Below are positions 1-8,365 of a stretch of DNA of 44,924 nt, piece after piece. Source of the stretch: an uncultured delta proteobacterium (GTDB lineage: Bacteria; Desulfobacterota; WTBG01; CAIYCZ01; CAIRTM01); the NCBI GenBank assembly GCA_903881505.1, contig CAIRTM010000111.1, positions 1 to 44,924 of the forward strand, read 5' to 3'. The translations under genes were made by a program, and so were the position numbers. Positions within the stretch are counted from its first letter, which is position 1. Every line of letters begins with the position of its first letter. Under the pieces are notes generated by a model that searched no databases, was not told where the DNA came from, and saw only the letters and a program-made list of their open reading frames with translations.

Positions 1-2
1 CC

Positions 3-1010
3 GAAACCGTTACGTCGTACGTTGTTCAGAAACAGCGCTGGGAGTCGGTGCTCTCGGCAGTTGGTTCGCTCGCTGCGGTGCAGGGAGTGACTGTTGCCGC
101 TGAACTTGCCGGCAAGATAGCGCAGATTCCCCTGGAGCCGGGTACCATGGTCAATGAGGGTGATCTGCTTGTACAGCAGGACATATCCGCCGAAACAGCG
201 CAGCTGCGCTCAGCGGATGCCGCACTTGAGCTGGCACGGGTCAATTTCAAGCGCGCCGAGCGGCTGCTCAGTGAGCAGACCTACTCGCGCTCGGAATACG
301 ACAATGCCGAAGCGCAGCTCAAGCAGGCCGCCGCGCAGGTCGATAACATAAAGTCCGCAATCTCCAAAAAAACGATTCGCGCGCCGTTCCGCGGGGCGCT
401 CGGCATACGGCTGGTCAATCTTGGCCAGATGCTCAGCGCCGGCGATGCCATCATATCACTGCAGTCGCTGGACCCGGTGTACGCGAATTTTTCGCTTCCC
501 CAGCAGCAGCTTACCAAGCTTAAACCGGGACTCAAGGTTCGCATCAAGTCCGATGCGGTTCCCGGCACCGAGTTTGAGGGAGAAATAACCGCAATCAACC
601 CCCAGGTCGAAACCTCCACGCGCAACATCATGGTTCAGGCCACCGTTCAGAATCCCGGGCTGGTGCTGAGGCCGGGCATGTTCGTGAACGTAACGGTTGT
701 GCTGCCCGGCGAACAGGATGTTCTGGCTGTACCGGGCACCTCGATCCTTAACGCGCCCTACAGCGATTCCGTGTTCATTATTGAGAAGGCCCCGCAGGAC
801 GGTCCCGCCGAAGTCGGCACTGTCGTCCGGCAGCAGTTCGTCCGCCTGGGCCGGAGGCAGGGCGACTTCGTGTCCGTTTTGGCCGGTCTGGAGGAAGGTG
901 ACACAGTCGTGAGCACGGGCGCCTTCAAGCTGCGCAACGGCATGGCCGTCACTGTTGATAATACCCTGGCGCCTGAGTTCCATACAGAGCCGACCCCCCA
1001 TGACCGTTAA
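3..1010 (+). CDS. RND efflux periplasmic adaptor subunit (membrane fusion protein), 5' end outside window
   Basis: Periplasmic adaptor that links an inner-membrane RND pump to an outer-membrane channel. The reading frame is open from base 3 and reads through the apparent GTG at 48, so the N-terminus (signal peptide and the start of the first strand) lies outside the window. Visible in order are a biotinyl-lipoyl-like half with the pattern AELAGKIAQIPLEPGTMVNEGDLL, an alpha-helical hairpin with heptad-like LxxAxxxLxLARxxFxRAExLL, the second lipoyl half (KKTIRAPFRGALG), a beta-barrel region (LDPVYANFSLPQQQL) and a membrane-proximal domain with the family-typical LRPGMFVNVTVVLP. The RND pump gene follows after 44 bases, which supports one operon. 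No outer-membrane factor gene is present here. The drug or substrate cannot be inferred. Confidence 0.93.
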   Translation, partial: ETVTSYVVQKQRWESVLSAVGSLAAVQGVTVAAELAGKIAQIPLEPGTMVNEGDLLVQQDISAETAQLRSADAALELARVNFKRAERLLSEQTYSRSEYDNAEAQLKQAAAQVDNIKSAISKKTIRAPFRGALGIRLVNLGQMLSAGDAIISLQSLDPVYANFSLPQQQLTKLKPGLKVRIKSDAVPGTEFEGEITAINPQVETSTRNIMVQATVQNPGLVLRPGMFVNVTVVLPGEQDVLAVPGTSILNAPYSDSVFIIEKAPQDGPAEVGTVVRQQFVRLGRRQGDFVSVLAGLEEGDTVVSTGAFKLRNGMAVTVDNTLAPEFHTEPTPHDR

Positions 1011-1054
1011 TCGCAGCGCGGCCGCAGTGGGCCCTGGACTGGCCTGAGGAAACG

Positions 1055-4000
1055 ATGCAATTTACTGACCTATTCATACGCAGGCCGGTACTGGCGCTGG
1101 TGATCAACCTCATCATACTCATTGCCGGTCTGCAGGCCGTCCGCTCGGTTAACGTCCGTCAGTTTCCCCGCACCGAGAACGCTTCGGTCACCGTCAGGAC
1201 GATCTACGTAGGCGCCAACGCCGAACTGGTGCGCGGATTCATAACTACGCCGCTTGAGCGCGCTATCGCCGCCGCCGACGGCATTGACTACATGAAGTCT
1301 GAAAGCAAACAGGGCCTGTCGACCATCACCGTTCGGCTGAAGCTCAATTACGATCCGCTCAAGGCACTGGCCGAGATCAGCACTAAGGTTGACCAGGTTC
1401 GCCAGGACCTGCCTCCTGAGGCTGAAGTTCCAATTATCAACATCGAGTCGGCGGACAGCCAGTTCGCCGCGGCCTATCTCAGTTTTCAGTCCACGATCCT
1501 GGATCAGAACCAGATCACCGACTATCTCATACGCGTTGTGCAGCCGCGCCTGTCATCCATTGAAGGCATGCAGCGCGCTGAAATCCTCGGGGACAGAACG
1601 TTCGCCATGCGCATCTGGCTTCAGCCCGACCGCATGGCAGCCTTCAACATCAGCCCCCTGCAGGTGCGCCAGGTGCTCGCCGCCAATAACTACCTCGCCG
1701 CAGTGGGACAGACCAAGGGCTCGCTCATCCAGGTCAACCTGACGGCCAACACTGACCTGCACACGGTCGATGAGTTCAAGAAGCTGGTCATCCGCGAGAA
1801 AGACGGCTCAATCGTTCGCCTGCAGGACATCGCCCAGATCGCCCTGGGTGCACAAGACTATGATTCCGAGGTCAGGCTGTCGGGCCAGACCGCCGTGTTC
1901 ATGGCCATGTATCCGCTGCCTAACGCCAATACGCTCGACGTCATCGGCCGCGTTCGAGCCGCCATGGCCGACATACAAAAGAACCTGCCCAGCGGAATCG
2001 AGGCCCGCATCGGCTATGACGCCACCAATTACATCAAAAACGCGATACGCGAGGTGCTTACCACCCTGGGCGAAACCCTGGTCATTGTCATCATCGTTAT
2101 TTTCTTCTTCCTTGGCTCCCTTCGATCGGTGGTTATTCCGGTGGTCGCCATTCCGCTGTCGCTCATCGGCGCCGTATTTATGATGCAGGTGTTCGGCTTT
2201 ACAATCAATCTGCTCACGCTGCTGGCCATCGTGCTGTCGGTCGGCATGGTTGTCGACGACGCCATCGTGGTCGTCGAGAACGTGGAGCGGCACCTGAGCG
2301 AAGGCCAGTCGCCCCTGCAGGCTGCGATACTCGGTGCGCGCGAGCTTGTTGGCCCCATCATCGCCATGACCATAACGCTGGCTGCGGTCTATACGCCCAT
2401 CGGCTTTCAGGGCGGCCTTACCGGGGCGCTGTTCAAGGAGTTCGCGTTCACCCTCGCGGGTGCGATTATAATTTCTGGTGTCGTAGCCCTGACCCTGACG
2501 CCCATGATGGCCTCCAAAATGCTCAAGCCCGGGTCGACCGAACAGGGCTTGCCCAGGAAGCTCGCTGCCAACTTCGACTGGATACGAAATGTTTATGGCC
2601 GCGCACTCGACGCGACATTGCGCAACAGGCCAGCGGTCTACATCGTATGGGTCGGGCTCTCACTGGCGGCCATTCCCATGTTCACCATGTCGGCAGCGGA
2701 GCTTGCCCCGATCGAGGATGAGGGGGCGATATTCACGATCCTTGACGCCCCCGCCAACTCATCCCTTGAGCTCACCAGCAATTTCTCGCGGGCAGCCAGT
2801 GCCCTGCTGCAGTCGATGACAGAAACCGACTTTACCTTTGAAGTTATTTTCCCGACAAACGGCTTCGGCGGCCTGATTACCAAGCCGTGGCGCGAGCGCG
2901 AGCGCAGCACGGCCGAAATTCTGGCCGATGTCCAGCGGATGATGAGTACAGTGCCCGGAATGCGTATAATGTCCGTCACGCCCCCGCCGCTCCCGGGCGG
3001 TGGCGACTTTCCGGTTGAGTTCGTCATAACCTCAACGGCCGAACCGGAAGAACTTCTGGTGTTCGCCGAGCAGCTCAAGCTCAAGGCCATGGAAAGCCGC
3101 ATGTTCGCGTTTCCGCCGATCATCGACCTGAAAATAGATCAGCCCCAGAGCGAGCTGATCATTGACCGTGACAAGGTAGCCTACCTCGGACTGAACCTTC
3201 AGCAGGTCGGCGCCGACGTGTCCTCAATGCTCGGAGGCAACTATGTCAACCGCTTCAACATCTCGGGCCGAAGCTACAAGGTCATTCCTCAGATTAAGAG
3301 AACCAGCCGTCTTAACCCCGACCAGCTGCAGAACATCTACATCACCGGCCCTCAGGGGCAGCTTGTTTCACTTGGAACGGTGGCAGAGGTGAAGAATAAG
3401 ACGGTTGCCCGTTCGCTCAACCGTTTTCAACAGCTCAACGCCGTTAAGATAAGCGGTGTTGCCATGCGCCCGCTGGACGAGGCCCTGAAGTTCCTCGAAA
3501 ACGAAGCTGCGAAGATACTCCCGCAAGGCTGCTCCATCGACTACACTGGGGAGTCGCGGCAGCTGCGGACAGAGGGAAAAAAGTTTTTGCCCTCCTTCAT
3601 GCTCGCCATGGTGCTGATCTTCCTGGTCCTTGCCGCCCAGTTTAACAGTTTTCGCGACCCATTCGTCATCCTGACCGGCTCAGTGCCGCTTGCCATGTTC
3701 GGCGCCCTGATTTTCGTGTTCCTCAAGATGCCCGGCCAGAACGTACCGTTTTTCACCAACGGCTGGACGACGACCCTCAACATTTACTCGCAGGTCGGCA
3801 TGGTTACCCTGATAGGACTTGTGGCCAAGAACGGCATCCTGATCGTCGAGTTCGCGAACAAGCTGCAGGAAAGCGGCCTGACTAAAATCGAAGCAATCCG
3901 CGAAGCAGCACGCACGCGCCTGCGTCCGGTACTGATGATCAGCGTCTCGACCATTTCAGGCCATATCGCCCTCACCATGGTGACCGGGCCAGGAGCAGCG

Positions 4001-4138
4001 GCCCGCAATTCGATCGGCCTCGTGCTCGTGGGCGGCATGGCGATCGGCACTGTGTTCACCCTTTTTGTCATACCTTCCATCTACATGCTGATTGCCCGCG
4101 ACCACTCAAAGATCCGGACGGCGCAGCCTGCACACTAG
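1055..4138 (+). CDS. RND efflux transporter permease (HAE1-like, AcrB/MexB type)
   Basis: Proton-driven inner-membrane pump of 1027 residues, the usual size for the hydrophobe/amphiphile efflux RND family. It begins MQFTDLFIRRPVLALVINL, the typical N-terminal amphipathic helix and TM1. The central TM block contains GMVVDDAIVVVENVERHL, whose Asp pair is the proton-relay motif of TM4, and TM10 contains LIGLVAKNGILIVEFAN with the matching Lys. The two large periplasmic porter/docking loops lie at about residues 40-335 and 560-870. The gene lies 44 bases after the adaptor gene and the two are surely cotranscribed. Sequence cannot tell whether the substrate is a drug, a solvent or a cell-envelope compound. 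The start is the first ATG of the conserved N-terminus. Confidence 0.96.
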   Translation: MQFTDLFIRRPVLALVINLIILIAGLQAVRSVNVRQFPRTENASVTVRTIYVGANAELVRGFITTPLERAIAAADGIDYMKSESKQGLSTITVRLKLNYDPLKALAEISTKVDQVRQDLPPEAEVPIINIESADSQFAAAYLSFQSTILDQNQITDYLIRVVQPRLSSIEGMQRAEILGDRTFAMRIWLQPDRMAAFNISPLQVRQVLAANNYLAAVGQTKGSLIQVNLTANTDLHTVDEFKKLVIREKDGSIVRLQDIAQIALGAQDYDSEVRLSGQTAVFMAMYPLPNANTLDVIGRVRAAMADIQKNLPSGIEARIGYDATNYIKNAIREVLTTLGETLVIVIIVIFFFLGSLRSVVIPVVAIPLSLIGAVFMMQVFGFTINLLTLLAIVLSVGMVVDDAIVVVENVERHLSEGQSPLQAAILGARELVGPIIAMTITLAAVYTPIGFQGGLTGALFKEFAFTLAGAIIISGVVALTLTPMMASKMLKPGSTEQGLPRKLAANFDWIRNVYGRALDATLRNRPAVYIVWVGLSLAAIPMFTMSAAELAPIEDEGAIFTILDAPANSSLELTSNFSRAASALLQSMTETDFTFEVIFPTNGFGGLITKPWRERERSTAEILADVQRMMSTVPGMRIMSVTPPPLPGGGDFPVEFVITSTAEPEELLVFAEQLKLKAMESRMFAFPPIIDLKIDQPQSELIIDRDKVAYLGLNLQQVGADVSSMLGGNYVNRFNISGRSYKVIPQIKRTSRLNPDQLQNIYITGPQGQLVSLGTVAEVKNKTVARSLNRFQQLNAVKISGVAMRPLDEALKFLENEAAKILPQGCSIDYTGESRQLRTEGKKFLPSFMLAMVLIFLVLAAQFNSFRDPFVILTGSVPLAMFGALIFVFLKMPGQNVPFFTNGWTTTLNIYSQVGMVTLIGLVAKNGILIVEFANKLQESGLTKIEAIREAARTRLRPVLMISVSTISGHIALTMVTGPGAAARNSIGLVLVGGMAIGTVFTLFVIPSIYMLIARDHSKIRTAQPAH

Positions 4139-4251
4139 CATATCCGAACGGTTCACGCTTTTTTGGGCGCTGTAGTAACAAAAAAATGGAGGGTCAGCCC
4201 GGCCCTTACAAGCTGCTGTGAATCCGGCATCGCATGGCTGTGCAGCTTCTT

Positions 4252-4917
4252 TCAGTCTTTTTTGATATGGTGGGCCATGTGCATACCCATCAGGCGTGCG
4301 ATGTAGACGGCGAGAAATACCTGGCCGGTAACCGCTTCAAGTACGGCCAGCATCTGGACAAGCCGTGTGGCAGGCACGATGTCGCCATATCCGAGGCTGG
4401 CCAGCGTCACGAAACTGAAATAAAACATGTTCGGGCTCTCATGCTCGGCAATGATAAATGAGTCCGGGTGAAGATGGTGCACGCATTGAAATACCAGGCC
4501 CCACAGAAACCCGAGCAGCAGGTAAATACAGATACCTCCCCTGATGCTGTCCCCCGTAACCTTGCCGGATTTGAACAGTTCCAGTAAAAGCTGACGCAGA
4601 AATATAACAAGGGCGATAAATAAGGCTGCATTCGAAGCCGTATTAAGAAGCGGAGCTCTTTCAGGGCTAACATAAATAAAAACTGCGTTTACGAGAAAAA
4701 TGACGATATAGATTCCTGCCGTCAGGTAAAATGTTCGGTTAGAACGAATCAGGGTCCTCAGGATAAAAACCGAGGCAGCCGTAAAACAAAGGCTGATAAA
4801 CGGAAATACACCATGTGTTCCGAGCGGCGGAAACAAGGGGCTTATAACCATCAGCCCGACAAGTGAGTAGAGAAAATAATTGAACCTGTTTTCTGTAAAA
4901 TGATCCTTCATGGCCAC
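4252..4917 (-). CDS. Two-pore-helix type potassium channel family protein (ion_trans_2), about 6 TM
   Basis: A 221-residue membrane protein. Near the C-terminus the segment SFVTLASLGYGDIVPAT holds a canonical K+ selectivity filter (T-x-x-x-GYGD), followed by a final hydrophobic helix (LAVLEAVTGQVFLAVYIARL). Upstream there are about five hydrophobic segments (near residues 12-30, 37-57, 63-84, 92-108 and 127-146), so the pore loop lies between TM5 and TM6. None of the earlier helices has the regularly spaced Arg/Lys of a voltage sensor and there is no C-terminal RCK/TrkA-N domain, so gating is unknown. It stands alone on the minus strand, converging on the RND operon. Potassium selectivity is inferred from the filter. 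Confidence 0.88.
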   Translation of the reverse strand: MAMKDHFTENRFNYFLYSLVGLMVISPLFPPLGTHGVFPFISLCFTAASVFILRTLIRSNRTFYLTAGIYIVIFLVNAVFIYVSPERAPLLNTASNAALFIALVIFLRQLLLELFKSGKVTGDSIRGGICIYLLLGFLWGLVFQCVHHLHPDSFIIAEHESPNMFYFSFVTLASLGYGDIVPATRLVQMLAVLEAVTGQVFLAVYIARLMGMHMAHHIKKD

Positions 4918-5424
4918 AGCTTTCCGGGCGTTTGTCTGCTCATGGTTAGTTGCCGTACGTACCGTATTCGCATGGATTTTTCCTTATATGTGATCTTGGT
5001 TAATATGGGAGCGATAGCCATAATGTAGCATGAAGACCGTAGAACGAACCAGTTTATTTATTAAGTCAATGCGGTGCTGAAGTGTGCCAGATGTTCGGTT
5101 TTAATAGAAACGCTATGCCGGAAAAAAATCGACATGGACGCTGCATACGCATATTTTTTCTATGCATGATGGCCTGCAGTTCCTGGAGACTGCAGCAGTC
5201 TCAGAACATTTCGAAGATACGGCCCCCTTTATCATACACCAGCAGGGAAGTCTGATGCTGACAGACTGCAACCCTTGATAAGGCTGACCTGCGCGGGTGA
5301 AAAGGAGCAATGCATCGAGTGAAAAAAACAGCTGCGCCGGTAGTGGTCAACAACAAAGTGCTGAACCGGCTGCATGTAAGTACTGTACATGAGTGGAAAT
5401 GCGGGGCAGGGGCGGGATACGGGG
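4918..5424. other. Gene-poor stretch between channel and HTH genes, with nested inverted repeats
   Basis: About 500 bases hold no convincing coding region on either strand. The visible structure is a cluster of short perfect inverted repeats: TGCATA (5142-5147) with TATGCA (5161-5166), CTGCAGT (5174-5180) with ACTGCAG (5189-5195), and GAGACTG (5186-5192) with CAGTCTC (5196-5202). The last two overlap and could form mutually exclusive hairpins. A plus-strand AAGGAG at 5302-5307 sits too close to the ATG at 5310 to be a convincing start site. The stretch may carry the promoter of the channel gene, but no clear promoter was found. Confidence 0.5.
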
Positions 5425-5619
5425 TCAGACGGTTTTTCCTTCGGATGCCTGTGCGGCGGTTTTACTGAACATTTCTTCAAGGCATTTTTTGCTGAATCGC
5501 CACTGTCCGCCGACCTTGATTCCGGGGATTTCACCCTCGCCGACCAGTCGGTACAGGGTGCGTTCCTTGATCTGGAGGAATTTTGCGGCGTTGCGAATAT
5601 CCAATATATCGTCAGGCAT
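5425..5619 (-). CDS. Small excisionase-type helix-turn-helix DNA-binding protein
   Basis: A stand-alone HTH protein of 64 residues, MerR-like/excisionase type (the helix_turn_helix_17 style domain). It has the characteristic pattern of this fold: DILDIRNAAKFLQIKERTLYRLV for the two DNA-binding helices, then GEGEIPGIKVGGQWRFSKKCLEE for the wing and the closing helix. I chose the ATG at 5619 because AGGAG (5628-5632) lies 8 bases upstream; an in-frame TTG at 5625 is poorer. The C-terminal tail (SKTAAQASEGKTV) is unstructured. It lies 105 bases downstream of the LysM gene on the same strand and could share its transcript. No integrase or phage gene is nearby, so a housekeeping regulator is likelier than a true excisionase. 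Its target is unknown. Confidence 0.85.
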   Translation of the reverse strand: MPDDILDIRNAAKFLQIKERTLYRLVGEGEIPGIKVGGQWRFSKKCLEEMFSKTAAQASEGKTV

Positions 5620-5730
5620 TTTCAACTCTCCTGATTGAACGGCCCGCTTACAACTTTCGTTTAGACATGAAAAAGTATCGGAAATGCAGAGTGAAACTTT
5701 ACCGTTTTTTGAGGACTTATCTGTATTCGG

Positions 5731-7476
5731 TCAGTATTTAACGATTGCGATGCCCATCTCGCGCAGAAATCCGGAGATCGATTCATTGATGTCGGCGCCG
5801 GTAAGCAGCATACGGCCCTGCGCGGTCTTAACCACATAGCCGGGAACGGTAAGCCGAACATTCTGGGGATCGCTGCCTTCAAAATCGAGCGTTGCCGGCG
5901 GTGGCTGATAATCGGCCCCGCAGAATTTCAGCACGCGGCCTGCAACGGAATCGGGTGTTTCCTCGCCGGGAACTATTTGCAGAAGTTTGAAACCCTGCTG
6001 GGTAATGATGTTTGTGACGCGCCCGGGCAGGCTGTTGAAGTCAATCAGAAGCGTTTTATTGTTGATTATGAACATTCGATCGGCCACAACCTCAAGCGAA
6101 AATCCGCTGTACATATTCTGGAATATATTGGTTTTGTAATCGGTTTTGAAGTCAATGCCCAGCATCCCAAGGATCGTGTCGGTCAGGGCAATGGGAGCTG
6201 CGGCCACATCGCTGTAGGCTGCTGCAGGACGAATGGCGCCTTTCAGCCCGGCCGGGCCTGGCTGCGTTTCAGTTTCAGCGCCGACATCCATGACGTTGAG
6301 GCCTATATTGGACAGGTATGAGCGCAGGGCAGGGTTCATTGAGGGCCTGCCGTTTTTTACAAGGTTCACGACAAAAACATTGCGCAGGCTGCTGTCCCTG
6401 AACACGATCCAGTTGCCGGTCACGCTGAGCTGCACGGCATCGCGGTTGACGGTATAATCAGCGTCTTTTTCAACCTTGTAGAAACCGCACACATCAAGGA
6501 CGCGCCCGATGATTGATTCAATGTCATCACGGGCCTGGACGCTGACAACCTCGGCATTTTTCAAATCGCTTGCAATAACATTGCGCATGTCCTGCGGCAG
6601 GCGTCCGTCGAAATCAAGCACAACTTTCTTGCCACCCGGGAAGTTGAAGGCCGGGAACCGTGTATAATCAAGCCGCATGGCAGCGTTGCTGCCGGGGTTG
6701 ATGACCTCAACGCCGGTCGCATTGTCGGTGCCCTCGAACTGTCGTGTCATGTTTGAGAGCATGTTTTTAATTAAGAGTTCTTCTTCGTTCAGCGGTTCGG
6801 CATCAAATGACATCTCTGGCCGTAGGGCCGCGTAAGCGGATTCAGGCACGCCCGGTTCCGGAAGGGCGCCCTGCGATATGATCTGGCGCATGGCAAAGGC
6901 TTCCCGCGGCACAGTTATCGACTGGCCGGGCTCAATCAGATTGAGGTCTGCGATATCCGGGTTTGCTTCCTGAATCAGGTGTTTCGTGATCCGGTTGAAA
7001 ATTACGGCGTCCGGCAGGCTGAAGCGCGTGCGCAGGATCTGACCGAGGTGCTCGCCTCGTTTGACGGCATGGCGGTAGTCTTGAGTATCGATCATGATGG
7101 TTCGGTTATCGGAACCGTCACCGGGGATATATTTGAAGGGCAGCAGGATGTTCTGGTCGGGGGTCAATACGTTTAAATCAGCAATATCGGGATTAACCGC
7201 GCGGGCGATTTTGCAGAAGAAATTAATGCTGCTGTCGGACATCTTGTACTGCTCGCGCAGAATTTTCCAGAGATGTTCGCCTTTCTGAATGGCATGCTGC
7301 TCGGCGTGGGCCTGCCCTTGGTCGATTTTTTTAACGACGACTGATTTTTTAAATACAAGATGCGGCTCGGGAGCACCCTTGACGTTTTCAGCTGCTGCTG
7401 CGGGCAGGCTGAACAATGCGAGCAATAGACCCGTCATCATGGTGCTCTTTATGGCAGGTTTTTTTATGCGGTCCAT
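5731..7476 (-). CDS. Secreted LysM protein with a duplicated uncharacterised C-terminal domain
   Basis: A 581-residue exported protein. Residues 1-29 form a Sec signal peptide (basic start, MMTGLLLALFSLPAAAA, cleavage near Ala29). Two LysM-like domains follow at about 61-113 and 136-190, each beginning HAxxxGEHLxxIL, containing ANPDIADLN or VNPDIADLN and ending in a hydrophobic LLP/TVP edge. LysM domains bind the glycan of peptidoglycan, so a cell-wall location is inferred. The C-terminal part carries a repeated unit at about 284-398 and 474-581. The shared landmarks are LDFDGRLP/IDFNSLP, then SIIGRVLDVCG/SVAGRVLKFCG with Cys330 and Cys519 in matching places, then an xLxVxGxxV strand and a closing GLNVMDV/GIAIVKY. 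I do not recognise this unit and no known catalytic motif is visible. A DksA-like gene lies upstream and an HTH gene downstream on the same strand. Confidence 0.82.
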   Translation of the reverse strand: MDRIKKPAIKSTMMTGLLLALFSLPAAAAENVKGAPEPHLVFKKSVVVKKIDQGQAHAEQHAIQKGEHLWKILREQYKMSDSSINFFCKIARAVNPDIADLNVLTPDQNILLPFKYIPGDGSDNRTIMIDTQDYRHAVKRGEHLGQILRTRFSLPDAVIFNRITKHLIQEANPDIADLNLIEPGQSITVPREAFAMRQIISQGALPEPGVPESAYAALRPEMSFDAEPLNEEELLIKNMLSNMTRQFEGTDNATGVEVINPGSNAAMRLDYTRFPAFNFPGGKKVVLDFDGRLPQDMRNVIASDLKNAEVVSVQARDDIESIIGRVLDVCGFYKVEKDADYTVNRDAVQLSVTGNWIVFRDSSLRNVFVVNLVKNGRPSMNPALRSYLSNIGLNVMDVGAETETQPGPAGLKGAIRPAAAYSDVAAAPIALTDTILGMLGIDFKTDYKTNIFQNMYSGFSLEVVADRMFIINNKTLLIDFNSLPGRVTNIITQQGFKLLQIVPGEETPDSVAGRVLKFCGADYQPPPATLDFEGSDPQNVRLTVPGYVVKTAQGRMLLTGADINESISGFLREMGIAIVKY

Positions 7477-7634
7477 TCCGGGAGTGTTGTCTATTCGTTT
7501 ACAGTTTCCGGCCCGTTATGAGTGCATGGGCGCTTTTGTAGTGTCGTTGTTGCCATGTAGTCCTTTTCGGTATCAGGGGGCTGGTACAATAGTTTTTTTG
7601 TCAGCCATGTCCGTGCGTTCGCCGGCAGATGCCG

Positions 7635-8069
7635 TCATTCATCATCGTCCAGATAGTCGGCCAGTCCCGGCGTCTGCGGGGGGGGCGTCCCGTGAAACTG
7701 CGTTGTACGGGCATTGCGCTCGTGGGAATTCTGACACGCGATACAGAATACGGCCTCGGGACAGGCATTGAGGCGCGCATTATCGATCTGTTCTCCGCAT
7801 GACTCGCATTTTCCATAATTCCCTTCGCTTATTTTCAGCAGCGCGCTTTCAATCAGATCCAACTCACCGGCCCTGCCGCCGAGAACATGGGCAGTGACGT
7901 GTTTGAGCAGTTCGTCAACCGAGCGGTCGGGGTTATCGTGTACAAGCTCGAAGCTCATCCGTGATTCAGGCTGCCGGTTGCCCTCAAGGTTTTTTTTTAC
8001 CGATTGCAACAGGAGTTTTTTTTTATCAAGAAGCCGGCTGCGAAACTGATCGAACTCGTGAGCATTCAT
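7635..8069 (-). CDS. TraR/DksA-family C4 zinc-finger protein
   Basis: About 144 residues from the ATG at 8069, the preferred start because the family motif begins there (MNAHEFDQFRSRLLDKKKLLL). The frame continues upstream, with other ATGs at 8099 and further, but no ribosome site is strong. A predicted coiled-coil half (residues ~5-85) precedes a zinc finger, CESC-x17-CIAC, as in DksA and TraR proteins, which bind the secondary channel of RNA polymerase and modulate transcription with or without ppGpp. The coiled-coil tip lacks an obvious DxxDxA motif (it reads ELDLIESALLKI), so the classical DksA activity is uncertain. A run of eight C in the coding strand (window 7678-7685) encodes the proline stretch near the C-terminus. 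Confidence 0.87.
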   Translation of the reverse strand: MNAHEFDQFRSRLLDKKKLLLQSVKKNLEGNRQPESRMSFELVHDNPDRSVDELLKHVTAHVLGGRAGELDLIESALLKISEGNYGKCESCGEQIDNARLNACPEAVFCIACQNSHERNARTTQFHGTPPPQTPGLADYLDDDE

Positions 8070-8365
8070 ACCGCATGTTCCGGAATGCTTCGCCTGCATG
8101 CGCAAAGCTTTTTTGTTGTACAGCACAGTATGTAGTAGCATAATCAAGGCGCATGTTCAAAAGAAAAACCATATTTTGCCGCCATGGACTTCATTGCTGG
8201 TTATGGCAGCATATGGCCAGCTGTCCGTTTGATACCGGCTTGTAGCGCACGGTTGCACTGTCGTGAGATTGTTCTTGTATTTTTGCACCTCCTGGGATAC
8301 ATACATATGTGAAGGTAGTTTCTTGAGTATTTCAATTTAACATTCTGATATTCCATTTAAAAATT
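8070..8365. other. Divergent intergenic region between the DksA-like and DUF6178-like genes
   Basis: This region must hold the promoters of two divergent transcripts. On the plus strand a poor TTGCAC (8253-8258) with TTGTAT (8275-8280), 16 bases apart, is the best sigma-70-like candidate. CACCTCCT at 8286-8293 reads as a Shine-Dalgarno core on the minus strand, but no suitable start codon follows it. No coding region or strong hairpin was recognised. Confidence 0.35.

Noticed and set aside
4190-4206. Possible terminator of the channel gene (AGGG/CCCT then T-run on the minus strand)
   Set aside because: Only four base pairs and a poor loop; not enough to call.
5310-5468. A small plus-strand ORF after an AAGGAG site
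   Set aside because: The ribosome site is only 2 bases from the ATG, the end overlaps the HTH gene on the opposite strand, and no family pattern is seen.
5425-5619. Reading the HTH protein as a phage excisionase
   Set aside because: No integrase, att-like repeat or other phage gene is in the window; the fold is also common in chromosomal regulators.
8286-8293. CACCTCCT, a Shine-Dalgarno core on the minus strand
   Set aside because: No start codon follows at a usable distance on that strand and no open frame of note is there.
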